The position numbers and the translations under genes were made by a program. Shown here piece by piece: positions 52,701-64,000 of a stretch of 64,000 nt of DNA. Positions within the stretch are counted from its first letter, which is position 1; every line of letters begins with the position of its first letter. The notes beneath the pieces were generated by a model. That model made no database searches, was not told where the DNA came from, and saw only the letters and a program-made list of their open reading frames with translations. The stretch covers positions 10,788,001-10,852,000 of the forward strand of contig CM082584.2 of assembly GCA_040954595.2 (NCBI GenBank), written 5' to 3'. This DNA comes from Balanoglossus misakiensis. Its lineage: Eukaryota > Hemichordata.

Positions 52701-53223
52701 ATACCACTCTTACAAATTTGGAACACACTAAGTTCTATCATTTCACTTCATGTTAATAGCACTACTAGTCTAGGTTCATGAATTAAAGCACAGATCACAT
52801 CATGACACACATTCTTTTCCAATTTGCTACTGCCTCCTGTAATAATCCTCCAGGTGCATTTCAAGACATCAAATCATGATCGTGATGCATAACAAAACCA
52901 TTCATACATCACGTGTATTCAAAAACTCAACAATACCTGCATATATCAACTTCTGGCCATTTGCAGGAAAGTCCGTTCCTTTTGTTTCTTCTACTTTCTT
53001 TTTCAAATCCTTGACCTGGAAATTCGGTGCACAAGAAACTTGAAACGGTTGAATTTCGAAATATCCATAGAAGGGAACAGGTCCACATGCTTTATACAGA
53101 TGATTCAGCATTAGCTGCATATTTACAACATAGGTCTTTCGGAACGTACGTACTCACCGTTTGACTCGGCTCAACTTCCACTTTAAAAGTTTGCTGTTGC
53201 AAGGTTTTTAGCGTGATAAGCAT
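49708..53223 (-). CDS. RAD23: UV excision repair protein RAD23
   Basis: Minus-strand exons 53158-53223, 52937-53015, 52508-52587, 51346-51530, 51015-51243, 50694-50880, 50301-50431, 49938-50138 and 49708-49821 give 423 residues (vertebrate RAD23B has about 409). A ubiquitin-like domain covers residues 1-75 ([20 protein letters not shown], then [10 protein letters not shown]). A Lys/Glu- and Thr-rich linker follows. UBA1 is near 172-213 ([20 protein letters not shown]). A Gln/Pro-rich linker precedes the XPC-binding region, about 276-345 ([14 protein letters not shown]). A Gly-rich stretch and UBA2 close the protein (about 376-416, [20 protein letters not shown]). It shuttles ubiquitinated proteins to the proteasome and stabilises XPC in nucleotide excision repair. 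The single invertebrate gene corresponds to both RAD23A and RAD23B. Confidence 0.95.
51654..51819. mobile_element. Foldback element with about 75-bp imperfect inverted arms
   Basis: ATATAATTCCCCCGTATT at 51654 is mirrored at 51802-51819. The arms continue through CCTGCGTCGCG, GTGATTCCCCGTATAGC and GTATCCCTCC to a short central loop near 51738. Mismatches are few. No coding capacity. The target-site duplication is unclear in the TA-rich flanks. It lies in RAD23 intron 3. Confidence 0.75.
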
Positions 53224-53976
53224 TTTGATAGTTGGTTTCTGTCGACGGATGTGTGCACGTAAATAAAATCGTTCAATTTAGATGGGAAAACCCGCCACAA
53301 TCGTTCAAGCACGCAGGAGGTTCACACACGAAAATACATGTCCGCCATTACAGTGACGTCACGGGAGAGGCTGTGCGCGCATGCTTGATCAAAGTCTCGC
53401 TTCTCGCGAGTCCCGGTGAGACTTTTTGGGGCCTAGGGCTGGTTCACTAGATATCCAGTGGGGTGGGGTGGAGGATTTTCGGGGTACATTTACACTGATA
53501 TTACTCAGGCAAATGTTTCAAAGCTTCACCATATCATGAGTGTATCGATGCCTTCCAATGTGGTTAGGACTGTGTTCGCCATTGGTTCAGTATAACCTGG
53601 GATTGTACATCTGTACGCGTATAAGGGACTGGTCATTTTCTCTCGTCGGGAGGGTCACCCTGTTTTGGAAACCAAATGCTCCATGGTGGTTCAGAAGCGA
53701 GTGTGTTCGTTGCATTACATTCACCTCCCTATCACTCTGACACAGCACAAATGCATAAAAGTGAAATGGGAATGTCTGTCGTTAGTAATGACCGTATTAT
53801 ATCATTCTTAAAATAAAACCCACTCAATTCCCATTGTATCAACAAAACGTTTAATCATGAATCAATGTATTTGAATTATTTCTGTATACAATAACATACA
53901 TTTCTGCATATGTGTATAAAGATGTTCAGTTCAAGTGAAATGTGTAACTTTAAATCATGCTTCATTAAAATTGTAA
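53224..53976. promoter_or_regulatory. RAD23 promoter region and COA7 3' flank
   Basis: A perfect CRE, TGACGTCA, lies at 53354-53361 (131 bases before the RAD23 ATG) and a TCTCGCGAG element at 53402-53410. Both are common in promoters of housekeeping genes. The rest is COA7 3' flank. Confidence 0.55.
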
Positions 53977-55185
53977 TTATTCTCCGAATTTAAGCTGTTT
54001 TTTGTCAACAGACACCTCTTTGTGCAACTCCTTGGCTTTATTCATAAACTTTTCTGCCAGCCCCTGATTTTTCTCCACACCATCTCCCAGTTTGTACATT
54101 CGACTGACATTCACACAGGCATACATGTGATCCAGATCACATGCCTTCTCCGAGTAAATCCTGGCTTTCTCCATGTCCTTTGGGACTGTTCCTAGACCTT
54201 GCAGGAAAATAGCACTCAGCATAAAGCAGCTCTGAGGGAATTTTTGATCGCACGCTTTTGTGAAGAACTCTGCTGCTTTTTCCACTTCTCTTTCTTTTTT
54301 CACATTCGCCAATCCAGTGCCGTGGATCATTCCCAGGTTATGGCAAGCTCCTACGTTGTTGCCATCACACGCTTTCTGTAAGTACTTGTATGATTCTTCT
54401 TTGTTTTCTTCCACGCCTGAAAATAAACAAAAATTATAACATCTATTTAAATGGAGAGTTGCTGCAACTTTTGATAATATGTTCAGTATTTCTACTTAGT
54501 GTATATCCACTACATTTTCTTGTTCTACTCCCTACGACGTTGACATATCTACCGGTAGTAGTCAGCTTTTCACTACAGCCTATACATGTATACCAGCAAT
54601 GTTACTGACATTAGCCGGGACTGAAATTCAGATGAGTATATGTTGAGTATTTACCCTTGCCAACCATATATGCTGTTCCTAGTTTAAAGCATCCATCGGC
54701 ACTGTTCAGTTCATCACACGCTATTCTGTACGCCTCAGCTGCATCTTTGAAATTCTTCTTTATCCCGGAATAGTAATCACCAAGCCGAACACAACCTTTA
54801 GGGAAAAATCACACATCAAATTCAAAACACCATGTTTGTAAAGATGTTGCAAAACTAATGTATGTATGTATGTATGTATGTATGTATGTATGTATGTATG
54901 TATGTATGTATGTATGTATGTATGTATGTATGTATGTATTTATGTATGTATGATAATATGAATGAATGAATGAATGACTGATTGATTGATTGTATGTACA
55001 CGTATCACGTACGTCCACCGTACCCACATGTGAAACCACAGTTACTATGGATACCGTGCATAGTCGTTAACCACATCATTACCTTCGGGACTCTTTTCTT
55101 GGTGACACGCATACATATATTCTATGTGAAGATTCTCAATATAATCCTTCACTTGTTCTTCGTCTTTAAAATCAACGGCAAACAT
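53977..55185 (-). CDS. COA7: Cytochrome c oxidase assembly factor 7 (Sel1-repeat protein)
   Basis: Minus-strand exons 55083-55185, 54655-54795 and 53977-54416 give 227 residues; human COA7 has 231. It starts [20 protein letters not shown], the family's N-terminal signature. Five Sel1-like repeats follow, with paired cysteines (for example [38 protein letters not shown]). It ends near LHKE with a short tail. COA7 is a mitochondrial intermembrane-space, disulfide-bonded protein needed for complex IV biogenesis and haem handling. The repeats and cysteines are visible; location and role follow from the family. No cleavable presequence is seen, as expected. Confidence 0.95.
54858..54993. repeat. 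(ATGT)n microsatellite followed by GAAT and GATT units
   Basis: About 23 ATGT units with one interruption, then short GAAT and GATT runs, in the first COA7 intron. Confidence 0.95.
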
Positions 55186-56198
55186 TCTGATGATTGTAGA
55201 CGGCTTGAAACTGTGATGATCATCTACCGACACCGGCAAGCATGGCACGTAGTAACTATTATGGCAGTGACCCAGTGTGACCTTTGACCTCAATAAGATT
55301 TCTTCTGAAATATCTTTAAATGGTAATGATTCTTTTATTGATGTTACCATAAAAATAATGCACATTAATTTATTTTAATCGACATTCTAATTTTCACTCC
55401 TCAACGAGGAGTTTGAAAAAAAAAATTATTTGACCTTTGACTGTTTATCTATCAAAACATGGCGGCGAGGCGAAGGTGTAAATTGCGTTCTCTGAGCTGA
55501 GTCAATGGTATGGTGAACGGGTACAGGGCTTGGCGATCGAGAATCACGAGTGCTTTTTCCAACATTCCCGATTTCAAATACAGGTAAGCTTATCGCTGAT
55601 CGCCAATGCATGCAATGATTATTGAGCGATGAGCGACGACGTACCGTCGCTACCGATGCTGTGATGGGAACCAGTCAGGCTAGTGGGAAAAAAACATAAT
55701 GGTGTCAATAAAACATCTTTCGAACATTCAATATCTGACTTTCAAAAAAGAAAACTGTGACTGATTCAAATGCGTTATTTATTGCATCACACATTACATA
55801 CATGTACTTCCATATATGGATAAAGGGGCGTGTCTAATCATTGTAATGGACATGTGGTGGGCGTGGCGCTAAGTGAAAGTCTGTGATTGGCTAATCTTCA
55901 CTGTTCATGCATGGAACCAGCAGCGCCATACAGTTACTATGGTAACTATGACTAAATTTTCATATGGGACCATATACTAGTATATGATTCACATGATGAC
56001 AGTACACCATGGTAACGCTTGGACCATGCTTGGACACACCCAACTGTATCCATAATGGAAAATTATGCCAAAAATAAATTTGAAAATTTATGTACTCATC
56101 CCAAAACATTCTTCATAAATCAGAACCATGAACATTGGTCCATTGGTCCAGTGTACTGGTGCAGCCCTTGTCTGACATTTTTGTTTTCTTAACAGAGA
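55186..56198. promoter_or_regulatory. Head-to-head promoter region of COA7 and ZYG11-like copy B
   Basis: COA7 starts leftward at 55185 and copy B rightward at 56199. A 5' untranslated exon of copy B probably ends at 55583 (AATACAG/GTAAGC), and its ATG exon follows an AACAG acceptor at 56195. The transcribed starts could then be only a few hundred bases apart. An ATGGCGGCGAGGCG stretch lies near 55459. Confidence 0.5.
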
Positions 56199-59100
56199 AT
56201 GGAAGCAATGGTAGCTTTGCCAGCCGCGCCGGTGGTTGCCACGGCATCACCGTGGTCGTTGCAGGAGATCTGTCTGGAGTACATCTCGGAGAACTACCAC
56301 CATGTGTGCACAGACAGAGTCCTGGGCGACCCGGGCAAAGGTCTGCAGTTCTGCGTGCCCGACACGGTTCTCAACATGGAGCTCTCGGAGATCTTGCTGA
56401 GGAAACTGGCGGAGAAGAAGAAGGTCACAGACCGAGTCCTGATGCTCTTTGCCAACCCCGGTTCGACCATGCTGAAAAGAGCCTGGCTCCGAGGCTGCGA
56501 CATCACAAGTGACGGACTGGCGGCCCTGGCCAATCACAGGTTCAGTGAACTAGACGTGTCTCGGCTAAAAAATATCACCGTTCAGGATTTGCTTAGAGTC
56601 TTTGGGGAAAGGGGCTTCGAGCAGTTGAAAAGTCTGAACATTGGCTGGCTGGATGTGTGTCGGACAGACGGCAAAACAGCCGACAACGAGGACAGCATTG
56701 TGAAACAGCTGTCGCTTTGGACCAAGCAGCTGGAAAGTTTAGATATCTCGATGGCCGGCGTGGAGACGTTGCTCTACCTGCACAATTTCAAGAAGGTGCC
56801 CCTGAAAGCCCTGACCGTTTTCCACACCAGCGTGGATTTCTCGGACACCCTCCTCTTCAAGGACATCGTGAAGTTCCGCAGCCTGCAGCACTTGGACATT
56901 TCGCTGGACTCCAAGTTGCACGTCATCGTCGACTACAGCCGGGACACATTTTGTAAATTTCTCGAACTCCCGGCTGATCCGTTTTTACCCCAGCTGACCT
57001 CTCTAGACATATCAGGCAACAAGTCGGTGAAGGAATCTTCGTTGAAGATTTTCTACGACCGACGACCAAAGATCAGGTTCCTAGGTCTGACCTTGACAGA
57101 CCTCTGTGAAGCCGAGTTCTTGACTGATGAGGAACATGTTGATTATAGACCACATGTTAAGGCAAGTGGTGATATACTTTCTTCTCACTTTTGGGCTCCT
57201 GCTTTATACAAATTATTTTCTGTTATTGGCCAGAAAAGAATAGAAAGTACATGTATGTAAATATGGCCTTCCATTTTCTGTAAAAAATAACTTCAGGTAA
57301 CTGGTCACTACACAGAGGAACAGATCTTGGAAGGATTGAAACGATACACAAACAGACCATCATATTTACATCAACTGCTTTCCTACCTCTTTGATAAAAC
57401 ACACTTTTCAGAGCAAGCTCAGTTGGACATTATCAGGGTAAGTATTTAGTTATCCAGTTTGTGGTTTTCTTGAGAGAGGAGGACTGTCTGACCTGGAGAC
57501 AGAGACTGACTGACTGACTGACAGACACTTCTTAAGATTGTTGTTAAGCTGTTCTTTTGCATCATTACAGCTTGTCATGGCCGTGATGAGGAACTACCCA
57601 AATTCACTTGGAATTCAGATGGCAGGCAGGTAATGACCAATCAGTGATTATAGATGGCAATCCATTTTGACCTTGTATGGTGTGACTGACCCAAGATTCT
57701 TTCTTAAGGTTTCAATGACATATATGAAACTTATGAGCTGATGACACTGCCAGTTGATTCGTCTGTTCAAAGTTCCCTTACATTAAAAAAAAATCACTTG
57801 ATGCATTTGTCTTGCAGTGCTTGTCTGTACAATTTGACCAAGTATGAACTTAGTGATGGAATCCACGTGGCCATGTTACGGGAACTCATCAATATCGTCC
57901 TTGATGCCATGGCAACCTTTCCAGAACGAGGACAGGTGAGTTGGCGTGTTTTGCGGAAAATGTTGAATACCGGTAAATGTAAACAGCACAGATGCAGTGA
58001 ATGGTTGACATGGTTAGATTTTGCCAGTGTTTGTGCCAGTGTTTTTTTCAACATATTTTCTTTTCGTATTTTCAGCTGCAAAATAACTGCATGTTAGTCC
58101 TTAGGAATGAACGAATTCTATACGATGTGGTAAGTTACACTCTAGTGTACTTGAAGAATTAAATAATAAAGAATCAATTCACGAACAAATGAATGAATGA
58201 ATAAATGAATTCTAGTTATACAATAGATGAGTTGAGAAGTGCCAACATTGTCTTGCCAAAGTTGTTTAAGGGTTACTTCATTAATTAAATGATAATGGTT
58301 AAAGAAATTAAGATCAACAACTCACCATTTGCCACCAGAGTGATAACATGGTTTTGTGTTTTTCCTGCAGACTTTTGATTACTTGAGAGCGTCGCAGTTA
58401 ACAATGCAGTGTCTGACGGACTATGATGACCACTCCATGTGTAGAACTGCCTCCATCATCACCTCCATACTTGTACATAGACTGACAACCGATCAGAAAG
58501 CTCTTCTCGGAACAACCGAAGTGATTGAGGTAAGTACATTGTGACATTTACACTTGCTTACACTTTCATGCTGATTATCCACTGATGCATCAGAACTGAT
58601 GTGTAATGTCTTCACTTAAAATTCATGATTTATGTTGGAAACTTTGTATCTCTAACATACAAAAGAAACTGATGGACATGATACGAGAGAGAGTGGAAGA
58701 AGGCATTATCAACACAATACTGAAGATGACAATGAAGATCCTTTGGAGTCTCACAGATGAACTGCCAGGCATCTGTACTGCCTTTATCAATGCAGGAGGA
58801 TATGACCTCTATCTTCTCATTCTTAATGTAAGTTTCTGACAAGGTCAAGTTGACACGAATTGTATCTGTAGAAGTATGTACATCAGAACAAACACTCTTG
58901 AACAACTGCATCAGAAGATCAAAGGTCCATATATCTTCACCCAAAGATGTGAATGCACCAATATATTGGCATAGAACCATTGAGATGAAGTGTTTAACTG
59001 TACCTTTTTCTTTTCCTTTTTTCCCCTGTGATATCTTACAGACATTCTATGAAGAAGCTGTTATCCAGAAGAGAGCCTTAGGTTTATTTGTACGTATGAA

Positions 59101-60258
59101 TCTATGCAATGTTTATTTAAATTTTTTTATCAGCAATTGAAGAAAGGTAGAGTGGTGTAACAGACTGAGTGCTAGACAGACAGGGACATGGAGGAAGGAG
59201 ATTGTTAAGACAGACGGACAACCAATCAGTCAGAGAAGAGAAATTAAGAGAGAAAGACAAAACTTTGACAGTAGTTGTTTTTCCTTACACTTACAGAGCA
59301 ATGTTGCTGAAGTGAAAGCATTGAGGCCACAGCTGATGACCCCTGACCTCATGAACCATGTCAGGTAAATACAATTGTTGCTATAACAACAATCACTGAC
59401 ATTGTCACATCTCTAAGAACACTGCCCAGTCACGCCCATGCCAAAACCATGACCATGAGTTTGTTGAACAGACTAAGTTTGACGTTACTTATCCCACATG
59501 TTCTGTCATGGTTTCATGAACGATTTCATTTGGATGTATTTTGCACAGAATTGCCATAGAAGAATCGGACATTGAAGTGGCATATTTTGCCGGAGGTATT
59601 CTTGCCTTGCTGACCAGTGAGGATTCACAAGCATGGACGTTGCCCATGGCAACAAAAACACAGTTACTCAAGGCACTGGTATGTCAGCCCTATTAACATG
59701 GACATGTGATACAAATATTTAGCTAGATACCGATTCTAATGCATTTATAACTAATTACATGTATACTGATATTCCATCAAAACCCCAACACTTTTTCATT
59801 TTTCTCCCTGTAGTATGACAAAATATTACAATGGGGAGACTACACAGGGAGATTGGTGGCGTACAGGTCATTTGGGCCAATCATCTATCTCCTTGCGTGT
59901 CAACCAAATGCAGGTGCACAGCTCTGGGCTGCATGGACTCTCTGGCACACCTGTGCTAAGAAACGTAAGTTCCGAGTTGTGAAAATTATTGCGGATACCA
60001 AAAGGGGTGCTGTTAGTAATTATGCCTGTAATGTTTATCTTTGTTTATCCATCATCAGCCAGAGTTGGTCATGTAGACAATTGATTGATGTTACAATTTC
60101 CTCACACAGCTGAGCGGTACTGTCAGATGCTGCAGAACGAGGGCGGTTTGCAAGTCCTTCAAGAACTCCTACAGAAACCTGAACTGGACGTGGAAGTCAG
60201 AAGAGTTACACAGAAAATACTGACAGTCAATGAACAATACCGCCACACCAAAAGATAG
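56199..60258 (+). CDS. ZYG11-family CUL2 ubiquitin-ligase substrate receptor (copy B)
   Basis: Exons 56199-57161, 57297-57437, 57571-57629, 57818-57935, 58076-58129, 58371-58529, 58666-58827, 59042-59089, 59297-59364, 59549-59678, 59814-59964 and 60110-60258 give 733 residues. The BC-box-like N-terminus is LQEICLEYISENYHHVC. Leucine-rich repeats (LESLDISMAGVETLLYL) and ARM-like repeats follow, and the C-terminal block VAYRSFGPIIYLLACQP is typical of ZYG11. All 11 introns sit at the same positions and phases as in copy A. In the degron pocket the motif is KILWSLTDE (W525, S526, D529), with Ser in place of the usual Asn; SNVAEV keeps Asn and Glu. The first intron uses a GC donor (AAG/GCAAGT). 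A 1.8-kb 3' untranslated region ends near AATAAA at 62041. Probably a second CRL2 receptor with shifted specificity. Confidence 0.92.
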
Positions 60259-62060
60259 GGAACCCCTTCCTGCCAACTGTTTCAACAATCTTCAAGGTGC
60301 CAAGTTTCAGCTCGTATAACCGAAGCCCATTCAGGAATTATTTATCAGATACCAGAAGCAATTTCCCGTGTAAAGGCAGAAATAAATCAATATTTAACTA
60401 CAGTACAATGTCCACCTTGCACCGAAAAAGCCTTGAATATCAAACAAAATGGCTCGGACAAATATGGCTGCCAACAGAGAACAATTGACAATCAAGCCTA
60501 CAATGTATTTCATTGCTTCATGTCACTTGATCAACAATTTTCATTTGAAGGCTCACATGTGTACTTAGAGAAATAGTTAGATAGTGATGTCTCGTGTTGA
60601 AGTGTTATTTGCAGGTGAACAAGCGTCCTTTTAAATGTACATTTTATTGTAAAATTCTTTCTTTCTTGCAGTGTTTGAAATATAAGTACATTTACTTTCT
60701 TTTTTATTCAAAGTTCAATCTTGAGGTCTCAGACACTTACACCCTTGATCCGTAGTATGGCTAACTTAACAGAGGATAGATTCATAATCATACAAAGTTT
60801 CACCCTATTATTGATGCGGTAAAACCTTCACCAGAATGTGATATTGTATAAATATCTTAGGTACTGGAAAAACATCCATTTGTCCATGGTATTTTATTTG
60901 TATATGGAATTGACAATCAGGGATTTTTCTTACACTCTATGTCTTCCCTAGTGTAAATGTCAATAACAATGGACAACATATATTCCAGTTCTCTCCGCCA
61001 TGATATCTCAACCACAATAATATGATCTTTGCAGTACCCCAAATCTCTGTGGTCAAATGCTAACCTAACATTGAAGTACTGACTGCCAAAATCAGAAATT
61101 TTGTTCGATGAGGTTTGTGTCTTGTAGGGTAGGCCAGTTTTCGTAATCTCAGGTAACATATCAGTTGATCTACCGACACTGTGTAAATGTTTTTATTGGT
61201 AATTTTAATGGTGCCCATGTGAACTGTGTATAGTGATTGGCAAATAGTCTGTGCCGTGGCATCTTGTTGAAATGGAATCGTTGTGCTAGCTCTGAAATTC
61301 TTTATGACTATTGCAGTCTGTAACTCTTGGTAGGTTGTGTAATGTGTGTGTGTTTGTGTCAGTGTGTATCCAATCAGTGCTCAAAGTCAGTGGTTTGAAT
61401 TTGAAGGTGACCGATTTTAGTGTAAAATTATTAAGATCATACATATCATATAATGCCAACAACCATTGCTTGCAGTGAGGAGATACCTTACATTGTGATG
61501 TTGTTACAGGATTGTCTTTTCTCAGTGTTGAGAACAAAGTGGGGTACACAGTTGTTGTTGGTATCTTAGATTGATGGGGTGAATGTGTCTTGGTTGGGAA
61601 AAGTGAAGCTGTATTTCTCGATGTAGTCATTTCAGTGTTCGTATATCATGCGAAAATAATATGGTCCTTTGATTTTGTGTATGTACTGATGAAGTCCCTA
61701 TATGTCACGATGACCTTTTGCCTATTGGTATTGTGTAGGAAGTTGGTGGTAAATGTAGTTTGTGGTCTTGTACAGTGACACTTTACTGACTGATAGTAGT
61801 ACTAGCTCAGAACCCTGTCCTTTCATGCCTCTACTAAAATACAGCTGAGCATTGTACATTGAACTTGCAAAGCTAACTGCCTGAAATCTTGTCAGAAAAT
61901 AGAAATGTAACTTAATACACCAAAGTCTTTGAAGTCATGGAATGTCATTGTATGTGTATTTGTAATTTTACTGAAAGTGTACTTTATTTGATTTGAAAAT
62001 GTTCTGTATATATCTTAATTTTAATTAAATTTTCTTTGGAAAATAAAAAGTGTTTAAAAA
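60259..62060 (+). other. 3' untranslated region of ZYG11-like copy B
   Basis: AT-rich, without coding signals, ending just after an AATAAA at 62041. No earlier strong polyadenylation signal is obvious, so the transcript probably has a long 3' end. Confidence 0.5.
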
Positions 62061-64000
62061 TGTCCAAGAGGCTTTTTAAGATGTCTTTTTTCCAAAGTCA
62101 AAGTAGCACTTTGTGGGCTGGTCATAGGGTATAGGAGACTTTCTTATGCTGTAAACCCACAGAGTCCAAGCAGATTTTGCTGAGATTGAAACATTGCATA
62201 CCATGTAGCATCTATTATTGTATCTATGGTTAGACGTCTAGTCATAGATGTACTACAATAGATGGTACAAAACAAAAATTCCTGCATGTCTCTGCACGCT
62301 TCATAAGCCACCATACATTCGTGTCAGGTAACGACGCCCCCACACGACGACTTCCTGCCATTGGTTGCCCTGTGACCTGCGATGCCAGACATTACCAGTG
62401 CGATCATTCGCTTGGTGGGCGTATGAATGTTCACCGGAGAAAAATGACGTTTTAAAATGCCGAAATAAGTAGCTGAATTGTCGCGACTGCGACAGACGCA
62501 TCCATAATGGACATGTAAGTCACAATAAGTTGTTTTTACACGGCCGATCTTTCTTTCGGGAAGTTTTTTTGCGCATCACTTAACATTCAATGGCTGCCGA
62601 TTCGGGCGATTGACGTTGCACACCCAGGCTACACGCACTGCGATTGACGCAGATGCCGGGTACTTGGTGGTGTCTTCACGATCGTACCTCGAACTTAGCC
62701 GGTACAGTATTGTTACTGCCGGTTACGTACACAATTTACACTGTGTACTGATAAGTTGAAAAGGGCAAGATTTGTGATTTCCCACACAGTCACCAGACAT
62801 TCATCACTGTACACATAGGCTTACACCCCTCTACATTTAATTACAAAATGCTGTGTCTCTATTGCTGGTCCAATCATGAAAGGATGCTGGCTGTTGAATA
62901 CACTTCAAGCACTGGGGCAAGGTGCAGTGCCTCAGAAGGCCTGTCCCCATAGGGTAAATCATCCACGCACCTGTTCCATACATGTCTCTTTCAAGAGGAA
63001 GTGACCAATCAGAAGCATGCTTACAATACAAGAACTCTCCTGGGACACACTGCAAGTGCAAGCACACATGCAAATACCTCTGACATGACATCATGCATTG
63101 GGCTCTATCAATGGTTGCAGTTTAATCATTGACACAGACAAGAGATAATTTAAATGTATAATGTTCATTTAGGTTAATATAGATAATCGGTGTACAATTA
63201 GAGAAATGTGATGGTTGCTTTCCGCTTGATAACTGATATTTTCTACCTGTACCTACCACATGTGCCATTAGTCAGGTTTTGTCATGGCTAGGCTGTTACG
63301 CAAACAGTTAGCCAGTTGTACCTTCAACTGTCAATTCTCATGTGCAAAAATAAAAATCCTTGAAACTAATTACAGAAAAGGAATAACAGTGGGCACTCTG
63401 TTGATTACCGAAAATAATGATGGGTAATTCGTCCTTGTGAGTGAACACGGGTCTTTGGTTGCTAAGGATTCTAGAGAATCGCTCATGGCTGACTTCAATG
63501 AGATTCATGATATTTATGGACAGAATCATTTTCACGCATTGTGTATGTGAGTCTGTGGGTTGGTCGTGTCTCTCTGAATCCGTACTTGGTGTGTCGTGAT
63601 GCGACTCGTGCTATATTTAGACTGATCACCATATCTCTCCCCCCTATTCAGATCAGCATTACCAGTACATGAACAATATATCGCAGTGTGGTAAAACTCA
63701 GTATAGTAAAAACAGGCTTTTGTTTCCTTGCGCCCAACATTACTTGAAGTTTTTTTTACAGCCACGGAGCACAGCAAATATTTGTTTTGTTTTGTTATAC
63801 TGCTAGTGCTTCTGCGCCCTAAATTTTTGTCCTACTTCTGTCAAGTTCTGGTATTGGCTCTTTCATCATTTAAAACACAATGACAAGAGTATATAAATTA
63901 ACCCTTTCATTTAGTGATATTCCTCAGTAACTATCCCAGTGTCTATGCCCCTTCTAACGTCTATAAAATCATAATTCAAATAATATTCTCCTTTGTCCTA
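62061..64000. other. Right-end intergenic region
   Basis: It has an imperfect inverted repeat at 62199-62267 and a G+C-richer stretch at 62300-62720. There, ATGGACAT/GTAAGT (62507-62519) could be the start of a plus-strand gene lying outside the window. That is only a splice-site guess. No exon can be supported. Confidence 0.3.
62199..62267. repeat. Imperfect inverted repeat of about 32-bp arms
   Basis: The arms begin TACCATGTAGCATCTATTA on the left and end CAATAGATGGTA on the right. They meet at a palindromic AGACGTCT centre. It is AT-rich and has no coding capacity. Confidence 0.65.

Noticed and set aside
54809-55039. Open frame with Tyr-Ile-His-Thr repeats
   Set aside because: Translation of the ATGT microsatellite in a COA7 intron.
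56135-56956. Open frames overlapping the first exon of ZYG11-like copy B
   Set aside because: Out-of-frame shadows; low-complexity Arg/Gln/His composition and no family match.
57162-57260. Direct read-through end of the ZYG11-like copy B exon as the true C-terminus
   Set aside because: Homology to ZYG11 stops exactly at AAG/GCAAGT and resumes at 57297 in the right phase, so this is intron.

Overview
This window is animal nuclear DNA: small exons with GT-AG introns, AATAAA polyadenylation signals, long AT-rich introns and many microsatellites. The conserved proteins resemble vertebrate orthologues closely, but the intergenic distances are short and the interspersed repeats are not vertebrate types. 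My best guess is an invertebrate deuterostome (hemichordate- or lancelet-like); this is inference. I built every gene model by hand from splice sites and reading phase. Each complete model sums to a whole number of codons.

Left part (1-31.5 kb): an unrecognised two-exon gene on the minus strand (507-1518). A type II membrane O-fucosyltransferase-like gene on the plus strand (2812-5158). A long minus-strand TTC39 gene (7211-21497) with two alternative 5' ends. The PAT-complex subunit Asterix (WDR83OS, 21844-22646) lies head-to-head with TTC39. The HECT ubiquitin ligase UBE3C (23708-31073) has 21 coding exons.

Middle (31.5-41 kb): a tandem array of three Golgi carbohydrate sulfotransferase genes of the CHST8-14/HNK-1 type. 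Each has a membrane-anchor exon, a fast-diverging stalk exon and a catalytic exon. An orphan stalk exon lies in front of the array.

Right part (42-62 kb): two ZYG11-family genes, CUL2 ubiquitin-ligase substrate receptors, in opposite orientation (42203-47632 minus; 56199-60258 plus). Their exon structures are almost identical. They enclose RAD23 (49708-53223, minus) and COA7 (53977-55185, minus). COA7 lies head-to-head with the second ZYG11-like gene; from memory COA7 and ZYG11 are also neighbours in human (1p32), which suggests ancient synteny. UBE3C, the ZYG11 pair and RAD23 all act in ubiquitin-proteasome turnover, but I see nothing that makes them one functional cluster.

I found no prokaryote-style system, CRISPR array or clear tRNA or rRNA gene. 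The most notable non-genic items are several small foldback (MITE-like) elements, some with plausible target-site duplications, two GC-AG introns, a dispersed repeat shared by the window start and 35.4 kb, and the orphan stalk exon.
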